NCBI RefSeq assembly: GCF_000143415.4
Contig: NW_003314288.1
Coordinates: 1,303,504 to 1,367,503 of the forward strand
Reading direction: 5' to 3'
DNA length: 64,000 bases
DNA from: Selaginella moellendorffii
Lineage: Eukaryota > Streptophyta > Lycopodiopsida > Selaginellales > Selaginellaceae
The notes under the pieces: generated by a model
The model's database searches: none
Seen by the model: only the letters and a program-made list of their open reading frames with translations
What the model was told of the DNA's origin: nothing
Shown: one piece after another, positions 53,827 through 64,000 of the stretch
How positions within the stretch are numbered: the stretch's first letter is position 1
How the letters are laid out: each line of letters opens with the position of its first letter
Made by a program: the position numbers and the translations under genes

Positions 53827-55510
53827 ATGATTTAACTCAACTGACATGAACTACACTACAACTGAGAAAGAAGCTTTAGCAATGATCTACGCACTTCAAA
53901 AGTTTCAGCACTACCTACTTGGTAACTTCCTCCACCTTCTCAACAAAATGATCCTCACTGGCAGAATTGCATAATGGTTCTTACTACTTCAAGAATAAAA
54001 CTTTGAGATCATCTACAAGCTTGGAAGAGAACATGAACAAGCCGACCACCTAAGCTGCATTACAACCAATGAATAACCAAAACACAATATGGACAACTTT
54101 CCTGACTCCAATATCCTTCAATTCCACACATCACCAACCTAGATGGACAACATCTACTACTACCTCACAACAGCAGGGAGTTAGCAAGGAGATGATCAAG
54201 AAATTGTGATTAAACTCTATCAAGAAAAGAAGAATAACTAAAGCTCATCACCAACATTTTCAACAAGGTATCACACTCACCCTTCTAGAACTTTTACAGG
54301 TAGCTTCATACTTGAGAAAACAACTTCTCAAGATATTGCAAGCTTCTCCACCAAAAAACTTCAGCTCAAGTCAAGAAAAAAACCAACAACTCATCCCATA
54401 AAGCAAACATCCAACCTAGCGACTATGATGAAGATATACCATACATCCCAATCATGATAGGAAAGAACAAAGTTATATAAGTAATCATCAACGGTAAAGC
54501 AAATGTCAACATTATCAAGTATTCAATCTACAAAGCAATGGGACTTGGACCAATCCACTCTACACCCTTCAACGTCAAGATGGCTAACAATTGGAGTGTA
54601 CAACAAGCAGGAATCGTGCACAACATTCCTATCAAGATTAAAGATCAAGAATTTAAAGTAACTTTCATCGTACTCAAGATGGGAAAAGACAAAAGCTGTT
54701 ACGAAGTACTTGTCTTGTGTAACAATACCAAATCGATATTCAACCTCTGACAAGTGCAAGCAATTTGTCTTGAGGACAAGACCATATTTAGTTGTGGGAA
54801 GAAAACTGTACAAACAAGAAAGAGACAACATTTTACGATGATGTGCAAACCTAGAAGAAACACAAGATCTACTTGAAGAAGCCTACTGTGGACAAGTAGG
54901 AGGACATTTTGCTAAAGAAATCGCAGCTCAAAAATTTTTACAAGCAAGACTTTGGTGGCCAACACTTTGGCACAACTAAGCCAAGTTCTGTAAAAAATGC
55001 AACATTTATCAATGAACCAAATATGCACCAAAGAAATAAACTCAAGAACTTCATCCAAAAATTCCACTCAAACCTTTTCAATAATGAGGACTCGACTTTG
55101 TTAGTCCACTTATGACAAGCTCCAAGCAAAACTAGTACATTCTAATTGCAATAGACTATATTACAAAATGGGCTGAAGCTCAATTAATAAAGACTGCTAC
55201 AATAAAGAACACAACAAAGTTCATTTATGAAAACATCATCACAAGATATGGCTTACCTTGAGAACTCGTCACTAATCAAGGAACACACCTCATCAATTTA
55301 ACCATCAAGATTTTGACTCAAGAATTCACTATCCAGCACAAGGCTTCAACACTATACTATCCTCAAGGCAATGGTCAAGCAGAGTCAACAAACAAGACAC
55401 TCAAAAACATCCTCATGAAAATCGTGAAAATAAATCAGAAAGACTGGGATGATCACATCTACAATGCTTTTGTAGGTATATCAAACTGCATATAAGGTTT
55501 GAATAAATTC
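53827..55510 (+). mobile_element. Gypsy pol remnant: RNase H, protease-like and integrase pieces
   Basis: After the gap, 53835-54080 reads as RNase H (NYTTTEKEALAMIYALQKF; FEIIYKLGREHEQADHLS). From 54460 to 54750 there is a retropepsin-like stretch (VIINGKANVNIIKYSIYKAM). From 54840 to 55500 there is integrase: the zinc-binding start (GHFAKEIAAQKFLQARLWWP) and core (DYITKWAEAQLIKTATIKNT, then LYYPQGNGQAESTNKTLKNI). Numerous stops interrupt all parts. Placing protease between RNase H and integrase is not the standard gypsy order. Confidence 0.8.
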
Positions 55511-55639
55511 GACACCATTCAAACTCACTTACGGCCTTGAAGCTTTGACACCACTTGAGTATATCGTTCTATCACTAAGAATAGCAATATAATACAAAAT
55601 CAACCAAGAAAAATCGATCAAAAAAATGACTAACCATGC

Positions 55640-56035
55640 TAGAACAACTTATTGCTAGTTGAGATCCTTTGACTATCTTGTTTTGAAGCTTTGGAATGCT
55701 CAAGGAGTCTTTTCTAACTTAGCAAAGATGTTGCTTCATATGATGGCCGAGGCTTTAACACTGTATTACCCTCAAGGCAATGGTCAAGTAGAGTCTACAA
55801 ATAAGACACTCATAAACATCCTCATGAAAATTGTGAAAAAAAATCAGAAAGACTAGGACGATCACATCTACGATGCCCTGTAGCCCTATCAAACTGCATA
55901 TAAGGTTTTAACAAATTTAACACCATTCAAGCTCACCTATGGCCTTGAAGCTTTGACACCACTTGAATACATCGTTCCATCACTACGAATGGCAATACAA
56001 TATGAAATCAACCAAGAAGAATTGATCTTCATATG
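55640..56035 (+). mobile_element. Second partial copy of the integrase core
   Basis: ALTLYYPQGNGQVESTNKTL and the following TAYKVLTNLTPFKLTYGLEA repeat the end of the integrase at 55340-55600, offset by about 410 bp. Both copies contain stops, so this is an internal duplication or a second insertion. Confidence 0.75.
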
Positions 56036-56104
56036 ATGGCCGAGGCTAACTATTATCAAATAGTTCTTTTGATAGAGTTATGCAATCTCATGTGCAAGGC
56101 ACTA

Positions 56105-56450
56105 CTTTGATGATGTCCTACAACTAAGGAGGAACATGAGATGCATGTGCCGCTATTGAGGGAGAACAAGCTGTATTCTAAACTGTCAAAGCGTGAGTTC
56201 TTCTTGGAGGAGATCACCTATCTCGGACATGTGGTGCCACGAGATGGTGTGCGGGAAGATCCTCAAAAGACTCAGATAGTCATTGACTAGCTTGTTCCCC
56301 CTACTGTGCATGGGTTTCCTTGGTATGGTGGGAGTCTTTTGCCGGTTTGTGAAGGACTTCTCCTTGATTGCCACTCCTTTGATGGATATTCTTCGAAACA
56401 CCACCAAGCATGCTTAGTTGGTGTGGGGTGAAAGCGTCAAGAAGCATTTG
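56105..56450 (+). mobile_element. Gypsy reverse transcriptase fragment
   Basis: FDDVL near 56107 is the catalytic YxDD region, followed after a frameshift by TKEEHEMHVPLLRENKLYSK and FFLEEITYLGHVVPRDGVRE, the end of the RT palm and start of the connection. This family is less AT-rich than the element to its left and appears to be a different gypsy lineage. Confidence 0.75.
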
Positions 56451-56462
56451 AGCAGTTAAAGT

Positions 56463-56559
56463 AATCATGTATATTCTAAAGATATTTGCTTGTGATAAGC
56501 CACTTATCACAAGCACTTGTGGCTTATCACAAGCAAATATCTGTAGAATATACATGATT
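56463..56559. repeat. Near-perfect 41-bp inverted repeat (hairpin)
   Basis: Arms at 56463-56503 and 56519-56559 are complementary with a single mismatch; the loop is 15 bases (TTATCACAAGCACTT). The loop itself repeats part of the arm. See findings. Confidence 0.9.
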
Positions 56560-56582
56560 GCATATATTCCATAGCTCACACT

Positions 56583-57160
56583 ATGGAGTCTATGCATTCA
56601 GAGGGTATGGCTCATGAGTCCTTTTCTCTTTCTGATCCTAGTGAGGCCATGGGTGTCAGTGTGGACCAAGGAGAGAATGTATCTACTCGTGTTCTAGCTG
56701 ACACTGCTGTCACTAAGCTTTCTGAAGGAGTGAAGAAGAATTGTATCAACTCATCTAAGCTGTACAATTGTTTGTGCAATGAGTTGTGCATAGCCAAGTG
56801 CTTAGTGTCCTCTTTGACTCTGGTGCTACGCATACTTTCATTAACAAGGCTAGTGATGAGGGTATAGGAGCTGTCTTGGTGCAAGACTGCTGTCTTATTG
56901 CTTACATAAGCCACAAGTTTGACACAACTTAGCTGAACTGCCAATTCGGCATAGGAAGTTGTATGTTGTAGTTGTTGCAGTCAAAGAGTGGAGGCATTAT
57001 CTGTATGGTTTGGATTTTTCATGTGGATAACTTTACCACTTGTCACTCTTTTTACTCACCAGATGAAGCTTCGAGGCTGGCTAGCTCATTGACTGGAGTT
57101 TTTAATGGATGTGCAGATTCCAAACCACCAGAGTTTAGCTATGGGGTTTAAGGTGACAAA
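56583..57160 (+). mobile_element. Gypsy protease motif joined to RNase H remnant
   Basis: A 94-codon frame begins at 56583. Near 56812 a shifted frame reads VLFDSGATHTFINKASDE, the retropepsin active site, and runs directly into IGAVLVQDCCLIAYISHKFD and then KEWRHYLYGLDF, which is RNase H. The RT that should lie between them is missing here; part of it is upstream at 56105. Confidence 0.7.
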
Positions 57161-57729
57161 AACCGGGGATTCCCGAGTAAATAATTTTGACTGCAGATTA
57201 CTCGTGAATTTGGAAGATGATTTTTAAAGCAAACAATTTTCCTGTTTCTAAAAGGAGTAGACGGTAAAGGTAATTGTTTCTCCATTGTCTAGGATGGTGA
57301 ACTCTATTTTGTTTGGGAAGCTCTCCAATGGTTTGTTAGATGAAATTAAGGAGCTTGTTCACTTTGACTCCTTTGTAGTGAAGGCATGTGCAGTTGTTTT
57401 GAAGTGGGACACCTCTTCCAATGCAATTGTGCTTCCTTTAATACATGAAATGGTTTCTGTTATGATCTGTTGCACAAGGATAGAGATCTAGTCACCCTAG
57501 ACTATGCTACACCACCTCTTGAGGTTCCTCACCACCCAACCACCCCCCAAGCTACCTCAAAAGCTCCACTGTGCTGCTGCTCTATTGTGAGCTCTAGGGT
57601 AAGTTAAGTCCTTTACCCTAACATGCCTTCAGTCTCCCTTTGACTAATGTTGACCATGTGGCTTCTCCCCCCCCAACAAAGTCCTTGTCCCAGGGATAAG
57701 TTGTACTGGTGATCACCCTTTCTGGGGAA
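57161..57729. other. Intervening sequence between gypsy remnants
   Basis: A 68-codon frame at 57285 is not recognised. The rest is without features. Confidence 0.3.
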
Positions 57730-58256
57730 CCCCACTCAAGCTCCTGGTCCATCTTCCATAATAGTATATATCAAGGAGGCATTGGGCCTGTCACTTTGAG
57801 ATAGTACACTTTTTAACTGGCTGACATAAAATACTAGATGCATTTTCACTCTAACTGGCAGCCATTTATTGGCACCCCAATAAGCCACTTTACCAATGCG
57901 CTCTAGCACTTTATATGGACTAACATATCGATGGAAAAGTTTGTCACTCTTCCATGTCTTTAAAGGCACCAAAGTGTTCTACTGCTCACTTTGATGAAAA
58001 GATCATTCGCACAAAGACGAAATCAACCACCTTATATTCTTGGAGTAAACTTCTCTACTCTATCCTGAGTTGCTTGCAAATTCCGTTTGCACACCACCAG
58101 AATCTCATCAAGTTCCGTAGCTAAATCAGTTGCCTCTGAATGAAGCTTTTCTTGAACATCCTTACTCAACTCCACTGCTATTTCAGGATGCCTTCCAAAC
58201 ATGGCAAAGTAAGGATTTAGTTTGGTTCCACTATTGTTGTAAGCAAATTGCACCAA
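57730..58256 (-). mobile_element. Minus-strand gypsy integrase C-terminal remnant
   Basis: On the minus strand 58032-58256 reads MVQFAYNNSGTKLNPYFAMF (end of the integrase core), and 57736-57972 reads FHRYVSPYKVLERIGKVAYW and then HLVFYVSQLK, the characteristic integrase tail of gypsy elements. Orientation is opposite to the pieces on its left, so it is a separate insertion. Confidence 0.8.
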
Positions 58257-58751
58257 TTAGTTTCACAATTTCAATATACCAATAATGTATACTCCACCAA
58301 GCATAGCATGACTTCAAGTTGGATTTCTGGCCTTTAACTTTCTTGAAAACTTGGCATTCCACCCACTGATCCTACTCCTTAACATTGAAGTAAGGAAAAA
58401 AAGAAGAAAGAAAAGAAGGTTTGAATTGCCCATCATTCAATGTTACAGTGATGTCCTTTTCAACCCATACTTCCCTTAGGATTTCCTCAAGATTATTACT
58501 TTAAAAGTTAAAGTGACAATATATTCAATAAGCTGATAATTAGGGAGTAGAAACAACAACTGTCATTTCTAATATTGTTCACGATTGCAGGCTGATAGAA
58601 GCACAATTAGCATGCTTGAGATGTTAAGAAAGAGCACTGCCAGGATAGAAAAGAGATTCCCACAAGCATTTAATTCACTGTGACCACAGGAGTTTGGAAA
58701 TAGCCATTTTTTCCAATATAATTTTTAAAGATAAGACAGTATGACAGTCTC
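58257..58751. other. Non-coding flank before the duplicated PPR block
   Basis: AT-rich, with no gene or recognised element. Confidence 0.3.
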
Positions 58752-58821
58752 GAGAAGAAAGCTTTGATCTTAACAAAGAAAACGACCTCAAACATACCGG
58801 GAAAGTGTTTTAGGGCTCTTG

Positions 58822-60804
58822 ATGGAGAATGCGAGGAGGGAGAGCGATCCTTCCTCGCAGTTCTTGGTGCTTCTTCGATCGTGCAGGGAATTGGAGCAGG
58901 CGCGGCGGCTCCACGCTCGGATCTTGGCCAGCGCTGAGTGCCGCCACGACAAGCTCCTCGCCAATTTCTGCGTGGAGATGTATGGCAAATGCGGGGGCGT
59001 GCGCGATGCCAGGTATGGTTTCGATGCTATCCAGGAGCCGAGGCTACTCCTGGAACATCTTGCTCCAGGCTTACGCTCACAACGGCCGCTTGGATCAGGC
59101 CCGGGAAACGTTCCACCGGATGCCCCGGAGGGATCTCACTGCCTGGAACGCAATGATCACGGCGAGTTCTCGCGGCGGTAGCGTGGATGAGGCGAAGCCT
59201 CTGTTTGATTGCACGACGTCGTCTCGTGGACTGTCATGATCCAGGCGGTTGGTCGGAACGGGCATTGGAGGACGCAGGTAAGCTCTTCTCTTTGATGCCT
59301 GAGAGGAATGCGATCACTGAGACTACAATGATCCAAGCCTATGGCGAAAGCTCCCGCGTCCATGTAGCAGTTGGGATCTTCAACAAAATCCCAGAGAGCA
59401 ACCTCTTGCCATGGACTTCCATGCTTGCTGCATATGCCCAGAACGGGCAGCTTGAAGAAGCTCGCGCGGTGTTTCACAACATGCCGGAGCACGATCTCGT
59501 CGCGTTCACCTCAATGCTCACAGTGCACATCCAGTCGGGGGATCTCGAGCAAGCCAAGGCCATCTTCGCCCGAATGCCCGACCAGGACATCATCTCCAAG
59601 ACAGCGATGATCCAGGCCTTCTCGCAAAACGGCCAGCTCCGAGAGGTCGGCTCATCTTCGAGGAGATGCCCGTCCAGAACATCGTCTCGTGCACAGCTCT
59701 TCTCTCCTCGTATGCTCGGAGCGGCGATCTGGACCGAGCAAAACAGATGTTTGACAAGATGCCGCAGCGGGACGCCATTGCTGGACGTCTCTCGTCGCTG
59801 CCTACGCTCAGAGCAATCACTTGGAGGAGCCCAGGAGCTTGCTCGACCGCATGCCAGTCCACAACTTGGTGCTCACCACGGCCAATACTCGCAGCTCGGG
59901 AGAATCGACGAGGCCGAGGTGGTGTTCGACAAAGTGGTGGTGAAAGACATCCTGGCCTGGAATACGATGTTGGCGGCTTACTCGCAGCATGGCTACATCG
60001 AAGAACTACGGAACACTTTCGACGCTATGCCGGAGAGGGATATCGTCTCGTGGAACATCGCAGTGGCGACAGCACGGGCACGTCGACGAAGCTCGAAAGC
60101 TCTTCTCCAGCGTGCCACAGTAGGACTGCGTTTCCTGGACGATCATGATCGCGGGCTATGCCCGGAACGGGTATATGAGACACTTTCGACGCCATGCCAC
60201 CGGTGTCTTCCGAGGTCGTCTTCTCCAGCGCGATGTTCACTCTGGCCGAGAGCTTCTCCGACGCCATGGAGTTTTTCTACGCCATGAACGCCGAAGGATC
60301 ACTCCAGTCACCTTCACGAGCGTGCTCGGCAGATGCAGCCACGCGGGATTGTTTTCTCGGGGACTCGGCTACTTCCGATCGATGGTCTTCGACTTCGACG
60401 TGGATCCTGTCCGCGAGCACTACAGCTGCGTGGTTGATATCCTCGGCCGGTCCGGACAGCTCGAAGAGGCCGAGGAGCTTCTGGGTTCTATCCCGTTTGA
60501 ACTGGATGCTGCGAGCTGGGGGGCTCTTCTCGGTGGCTGTGGGATTCACCGCGACGTCCAGCGTGGAGAGCGAGCGGCAGAGAATGCACTCAAGCTGGAT
60601 CCGAGCGAGGACGGCGATCGGATGCTCTTGGCCAACATCTATAAAGCTGTTGGTCGGACGCAGGACATGGTCAGGCTCAAAAACATCGTTCGGATGCTGA
60701 GAAGCCGGAAGCTCCAACTAGAACGAGAGCGTTCTCACAAGACAATGGAAAGCTTCCCTTACCAGCGTAAAGGCTCGACTGCGGGATCAACAGCCTCCTC
60801 GTGA
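58822..60804 (+). pseudogene. Decayed duplicate of the PPR gene at 17201-19246
   Basis: Starting from the same MENARRESDPSSQF start, the sequence follows the intact gene closely to its end (MESFPYQRKGSTAGSTAS). It is broken by many small deletions: 2 bases near 59040, about 10 near 59212, single bases near 59266, 59645 and 59784, and longer losses near 59885, 60068 and 60178. Reading frame is lost repeatedly, so no full PPR protein is possible. Nearly all breaks are deletions, not insertions. Confidence 0.92.
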
Positions 60805-62060
60805 CTTTACAACAAGTTTTCTGCTCAAAATTCTCCGGGACAACCTCTCCATGCGCTGCTGCTTTCTCGGTGTACGTGCTGGAGAGAAGCTGATACATCG
60901 ACTTGTTCTCGGGGTCCAGCTCCATGAGATGCTGCGCAGCCTGCGCAGCACGAGCTCAAGTAGCTCATCCAAGCAACAGGTCCTGGGAAGAATGGCATTT
61001 CGTCGGCATGATCCAGCTGCTTTGCTCGGCCCAGGACCTCCACCATGCAGCCGTAGTGATCGAGCTCTGGCCGCAGTCCATACTGGGTGATCATCGACAC
61101 GAAGTGCTCGTGAGCTCTCCGCAGTTGCATCCTATCAGTAGACCCACGAAAGTGCTCTCGGTAGGCTTGGGTCCCTCGAGGTTGAGCTCCCGGAAGAGCT
61201 CCACGGCGGTCTTGTACGAGCCATTCTCGGCATAGCCAGCGATGAGCGTGTTCCAGGAGATGATATCAAACTCGGGCATCGTTGCGAAGAGCTCGCCAGC
61301 TGGAGAGATAGCCGGTGTTGCAAACGCAGTGATAATGGTGTTCCACGACGCGAGCTCCAGCTGTGGCATCATCTCGAAAGTCCTGCTGGCCTCCGCCAAG
61401 CGCCCTCTTTGGGCAACTGCTGCGAGTAAAGCGTTCCACGACACAACGTTCCGGCAAGACACAGATTCGAAGAAATGTGGCGCGTCCTCTGGGCTGGAGT
61501 TCACAGTGAATGCCTGGAGCATCAAATTCCATGAGAAATCGTTCATGACCGGCATGGTGTCGAAGATAGTGAACGCTTCGCGCAAATGCCAGTGATGGGC
61601 ATATGCTGTGACCATGGCGTTCCCTACGATTGTGTCGTGGAGCATTCTCTGGAAGATCGCCTCTGCCTCAGCGATGTGCCCGGAGTGGGAGTAGTCCGCG
61701 ACGATCGCAGTCCAGGAGATGACGTTCCTTGGCCACATTTGATCAAACAAGAGCTTGGCCGATTCCAGATCCCCAGACTGGGCATGTGTATGCTGACACA
61801 ACTGCGTTCCAGGAGAAGGTATTGAGGCCATCAAAAACTGCCCTTGCCTCCTCCAAGCTCCCACAACAGGCATACATTGTGATGAGGAGATTGCCCAGGA
61901 ATGTGTTGCTGTTGTGCTAGCTGGGATCCGTGAGTGGCAATCCTGCGCTTGCACTAGGCTCCCAATCACTGCACACTGCGAAATTAACGTGACAAAGGCA
62001 GAAACATTAAGGGTGGGAAAGTTTAGTGTGAAGCCATTGCCCAAACATCTGCATATTTTC
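60790..62060 (-). pseudogene. Decayed duplicate of the PPR gene at 19201-20766
   Basis: Minus-strand sequence matches the intact gene in order from the MFGQWLHTKL-like start to the E domain. Deletions remove bases in most repeats and the glutamine run. One loss near 61788 takes out one complete 31-codon repeat (see findings). The longest surviving frame is 61091-62044. It keeps the convergent arrangement with its partner pseudogene. Confidence 0.9.
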
Positions 62061-64000
62061 TTTTAAAAATTCCTTCATTATGAATAAACTCTTCATGTTT
62101 GGCAAAATGTTCTATTCATCTATTAAAGTTAATTTATATTTTATTATTATTATTATTTTATTCCACTATGTTAGAGGACCCACCACATTGTAAGGAACCA
62201 ACTCCCTATATCATATGCTAAAGAATCTGCAAAATCACAACTGAAACGATAAAAAATTTATTAAATGAGAGTGAGTTTGAAATTGAGTGCAATACTGACT
62301 CTGAGATTAAGGTTGAGTCCGAGATCAAATCCAAGACCAAATCCAAGTATTAATATAAATCATGGGGTAAAAGCCTAAAGTGATTGTCAGAGGAGATGGT
62401 TAAGGGAAGGCGTAAGTGCATGAAGACTGAGATGAAACCTTCTTCGGAGATGAAGCCTTTGATTTATGGATAAGAAATCCCAACATAAGAAAAACTTTAG
62501 TGAGGAGTCTTCTAAATGTGAGTTTAGTGGCAAAGTGTGGTCATCCAAAGCTTAATTAAATACTGTGACAGGAAAATTTTCAGCTAAAAATGTTATACTC
62601 AAAGTCGATATATATATAAACAAAACATCCCCTTATAACCTCTACCCTTACCACTTTACTATTTTACAACCACTTTTTTTCTATGATCTAATATTTGAAG
62701 TCAAAGTAAAAAACAAAACAAACTAAATTCTTTCACAACTATACTCTTCTTTTTATATCCTGTATTTGTCTTATTACCCATCCACCTTACTCTATCAGAA
62801 ACTTTATCTTCCACCACCTTTATAAAATGATTTTTTATATAACTCTTACATTTAAGTATATTCTCCAACCTTGCAAAGATTTTTGCCACCATTTAAAAAT
62901 ATTTTCTTGTGTAATCTATATAATCAAGAATAATTGGAAAGTTTGCCTGCCGCTGTGGCGAGGCCGACACTAATATTTTATAATATCAACAATAAAACAT
63001 AAAATATAATCCAAGGACTATATAAGAAAGAGCCCCTCACAACAAGTGTGAAGTGATTCTAGCACAAGTTTTCTCTTTAGTTTTGCAATATTCTTTCTTT
63101 AAGTCCTACTTAAAAAATATAAAAATTAGGAGTTAAGGGAATCCCTCTCTTCTCTTTTTCTCTCAAGGCACAAAACATGCAGAGATGGTGTGCTATTAGC
63201 CATCAAATTTGGATATGACGACCTTATAATGGCGTAAAAGGAGGTTGAAGAATCAATGGGATCTTTGTCAACTCCTTCACCAAAAAATCTACTCTCGATC
63301 ATATCGTTGCTCTTCAAAATCCTTTCAAAAAAGCATATAGCAAGGATTTCCATTGGTGGAAGATGCCTAATGATCATACAAAAAGCACCACAATGGAGTA
63401 GAAGACATAGATTATGGAGAAGATCATCTGGAGTTTTGTCATGGAGAAATGAAGTTTGGCATTCTTTTCCTTCCCTTATTAACACTTTGAAAGGACAATT
63501 GGCATAGACTAATGCTCTTCTAGAGACCTTCATACACAAAGTTGAAGCATAACAAGAAACAGAAGAAAAAGCAAAAGACTATAGATGCTTGCAACATAAA
63601 AAGTGTGAACCCTTTGGCAAGTACTGAGCCAGATAATATCAAGAAAACCAAAGTAAAGTCAATCCCTTAAGCAATTCCCAAATACAAACCAAAGCCTTCA
63701 CTATTCTTTAATGGAGTGAATGACTATAAAGTGATGAGGGTGTTGGGGCATCTCTCAACCCTAATCGTGGATCCAACATGCTTGTAAACTTGTAATTCTA
63801 AACTCAAGTGTAAAAGGAAATGGGAAGGAACCCTAATGCAAGGATAAGGGAATATTCTAAGGATATAGAATATTTCATGTGCTCTCTCAAGCCAGAATAT
63901 AAGCCGTGATGTGAGGAGAAGGTGGCGATAAACTAGCACTGAAATAGGCGACCACTAGTGGGATGCATAAGACTCCAGTGCACAAGAACCCACAGCTGAG
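62061..64000. other. AT-rich right end with no recognised gene
   Basis: At about 62270-62360 there is a short degenerate trace of the hexamer minisatellite (GAGTCCGAGATCAAATCC). A 137-codon minus-strand frame at 63126-63539 and an 83-codon plus-strand frame at 63256-63507 overlap, and neither resembles a known family. The surrounding sequence looks retroelement-derived. Confidence 0.35.

Noticed and set aside
1-64000. CRISPR arrays, bacterial operons, riboswitches or rRNA genes
   Set aside because: The many spliced eukaryotic genes make prokaryotic features implausible, and no regularly spaced short repeats or rRNA-like conserved cores were seen.

Overview
The window reads as nuclear DNA of a lycophyte, most likely Selaginella moellendorffii. 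Introns are very short (mostly 45-80 bp) and genes sit tens to hundreds of bases apart. The intronless PPR genes are built almost wholly of 31-residue S-type repeats, a Selaginella hallmark. A 100-base run of N shows a scaffold gap. The species call is inference from gene style, not a database match.

Gene-dense left part (1-31.4 kb), with a gene-poor break at about 9.5-17 kb. In order: a SAM-domain SNM1/DCLRE1-type DNA repair nuclease (+); mitochondrial COX6A (+); a secreted proline-rich protein fused to a desiccation-related ferritin-like domain (-); an EDR2-like PH-START-DUF1336 protein resolved into 21 exons (-); a repeat-rich island; two convergent PPR genes whose coding ends overlap (17.2-20.8 kb); tubulin cofactor A (+); a CPP1/CDF1-like chloroplast chaperone (-); an HSP20-like protein (-); chloroplast FBPase, the rubredoxin protein ENH1 and a PPD7-like PsbP-domain protein in a compact head-to-tail run (+); and an RRA-type GT77 arabinosyltransferase (+). 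Several products act together in the chloroplast (FBPase, ENH1, PPD7, CPP1). PPR proteins of this class usually serve organelle RNA processing or editing.

Gene-poor right part (31.4-64 kb): retrotransposon-rich, AT-rich DNA. It holds one solo LTR and one LTR with an adjoining initiator-Met primer binding site, both carrying a hexamer minisatellite. It also holds a polypurine tract with a third LTR-like sequence, and scrambled Ty3/gypsy gag, protease, RNase H, RT and integrase remnants on both strands. Embedded here are an intact 336-residue orphan membrane protein gene with two decayed relatives in the 9.5-17 kb island; an intact PPR gene 23 bp downstream of a lone methylesterase exon, flanked on both sides by broken fragments of the RRA gene; and a heavily deleted second copy of the whole PPR pair at 58.8-62.1 kb.

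The least explained items are the orphan family (one copy interrupted by a captured P450 fragment), the proline-rich/ferritin-like fusion with lost metal ligands, and the duplicated, overlapping PPR pair. Exon boundaries were read by eye from GT-AG sites and frame continuity, so small coordinate errors are possible.
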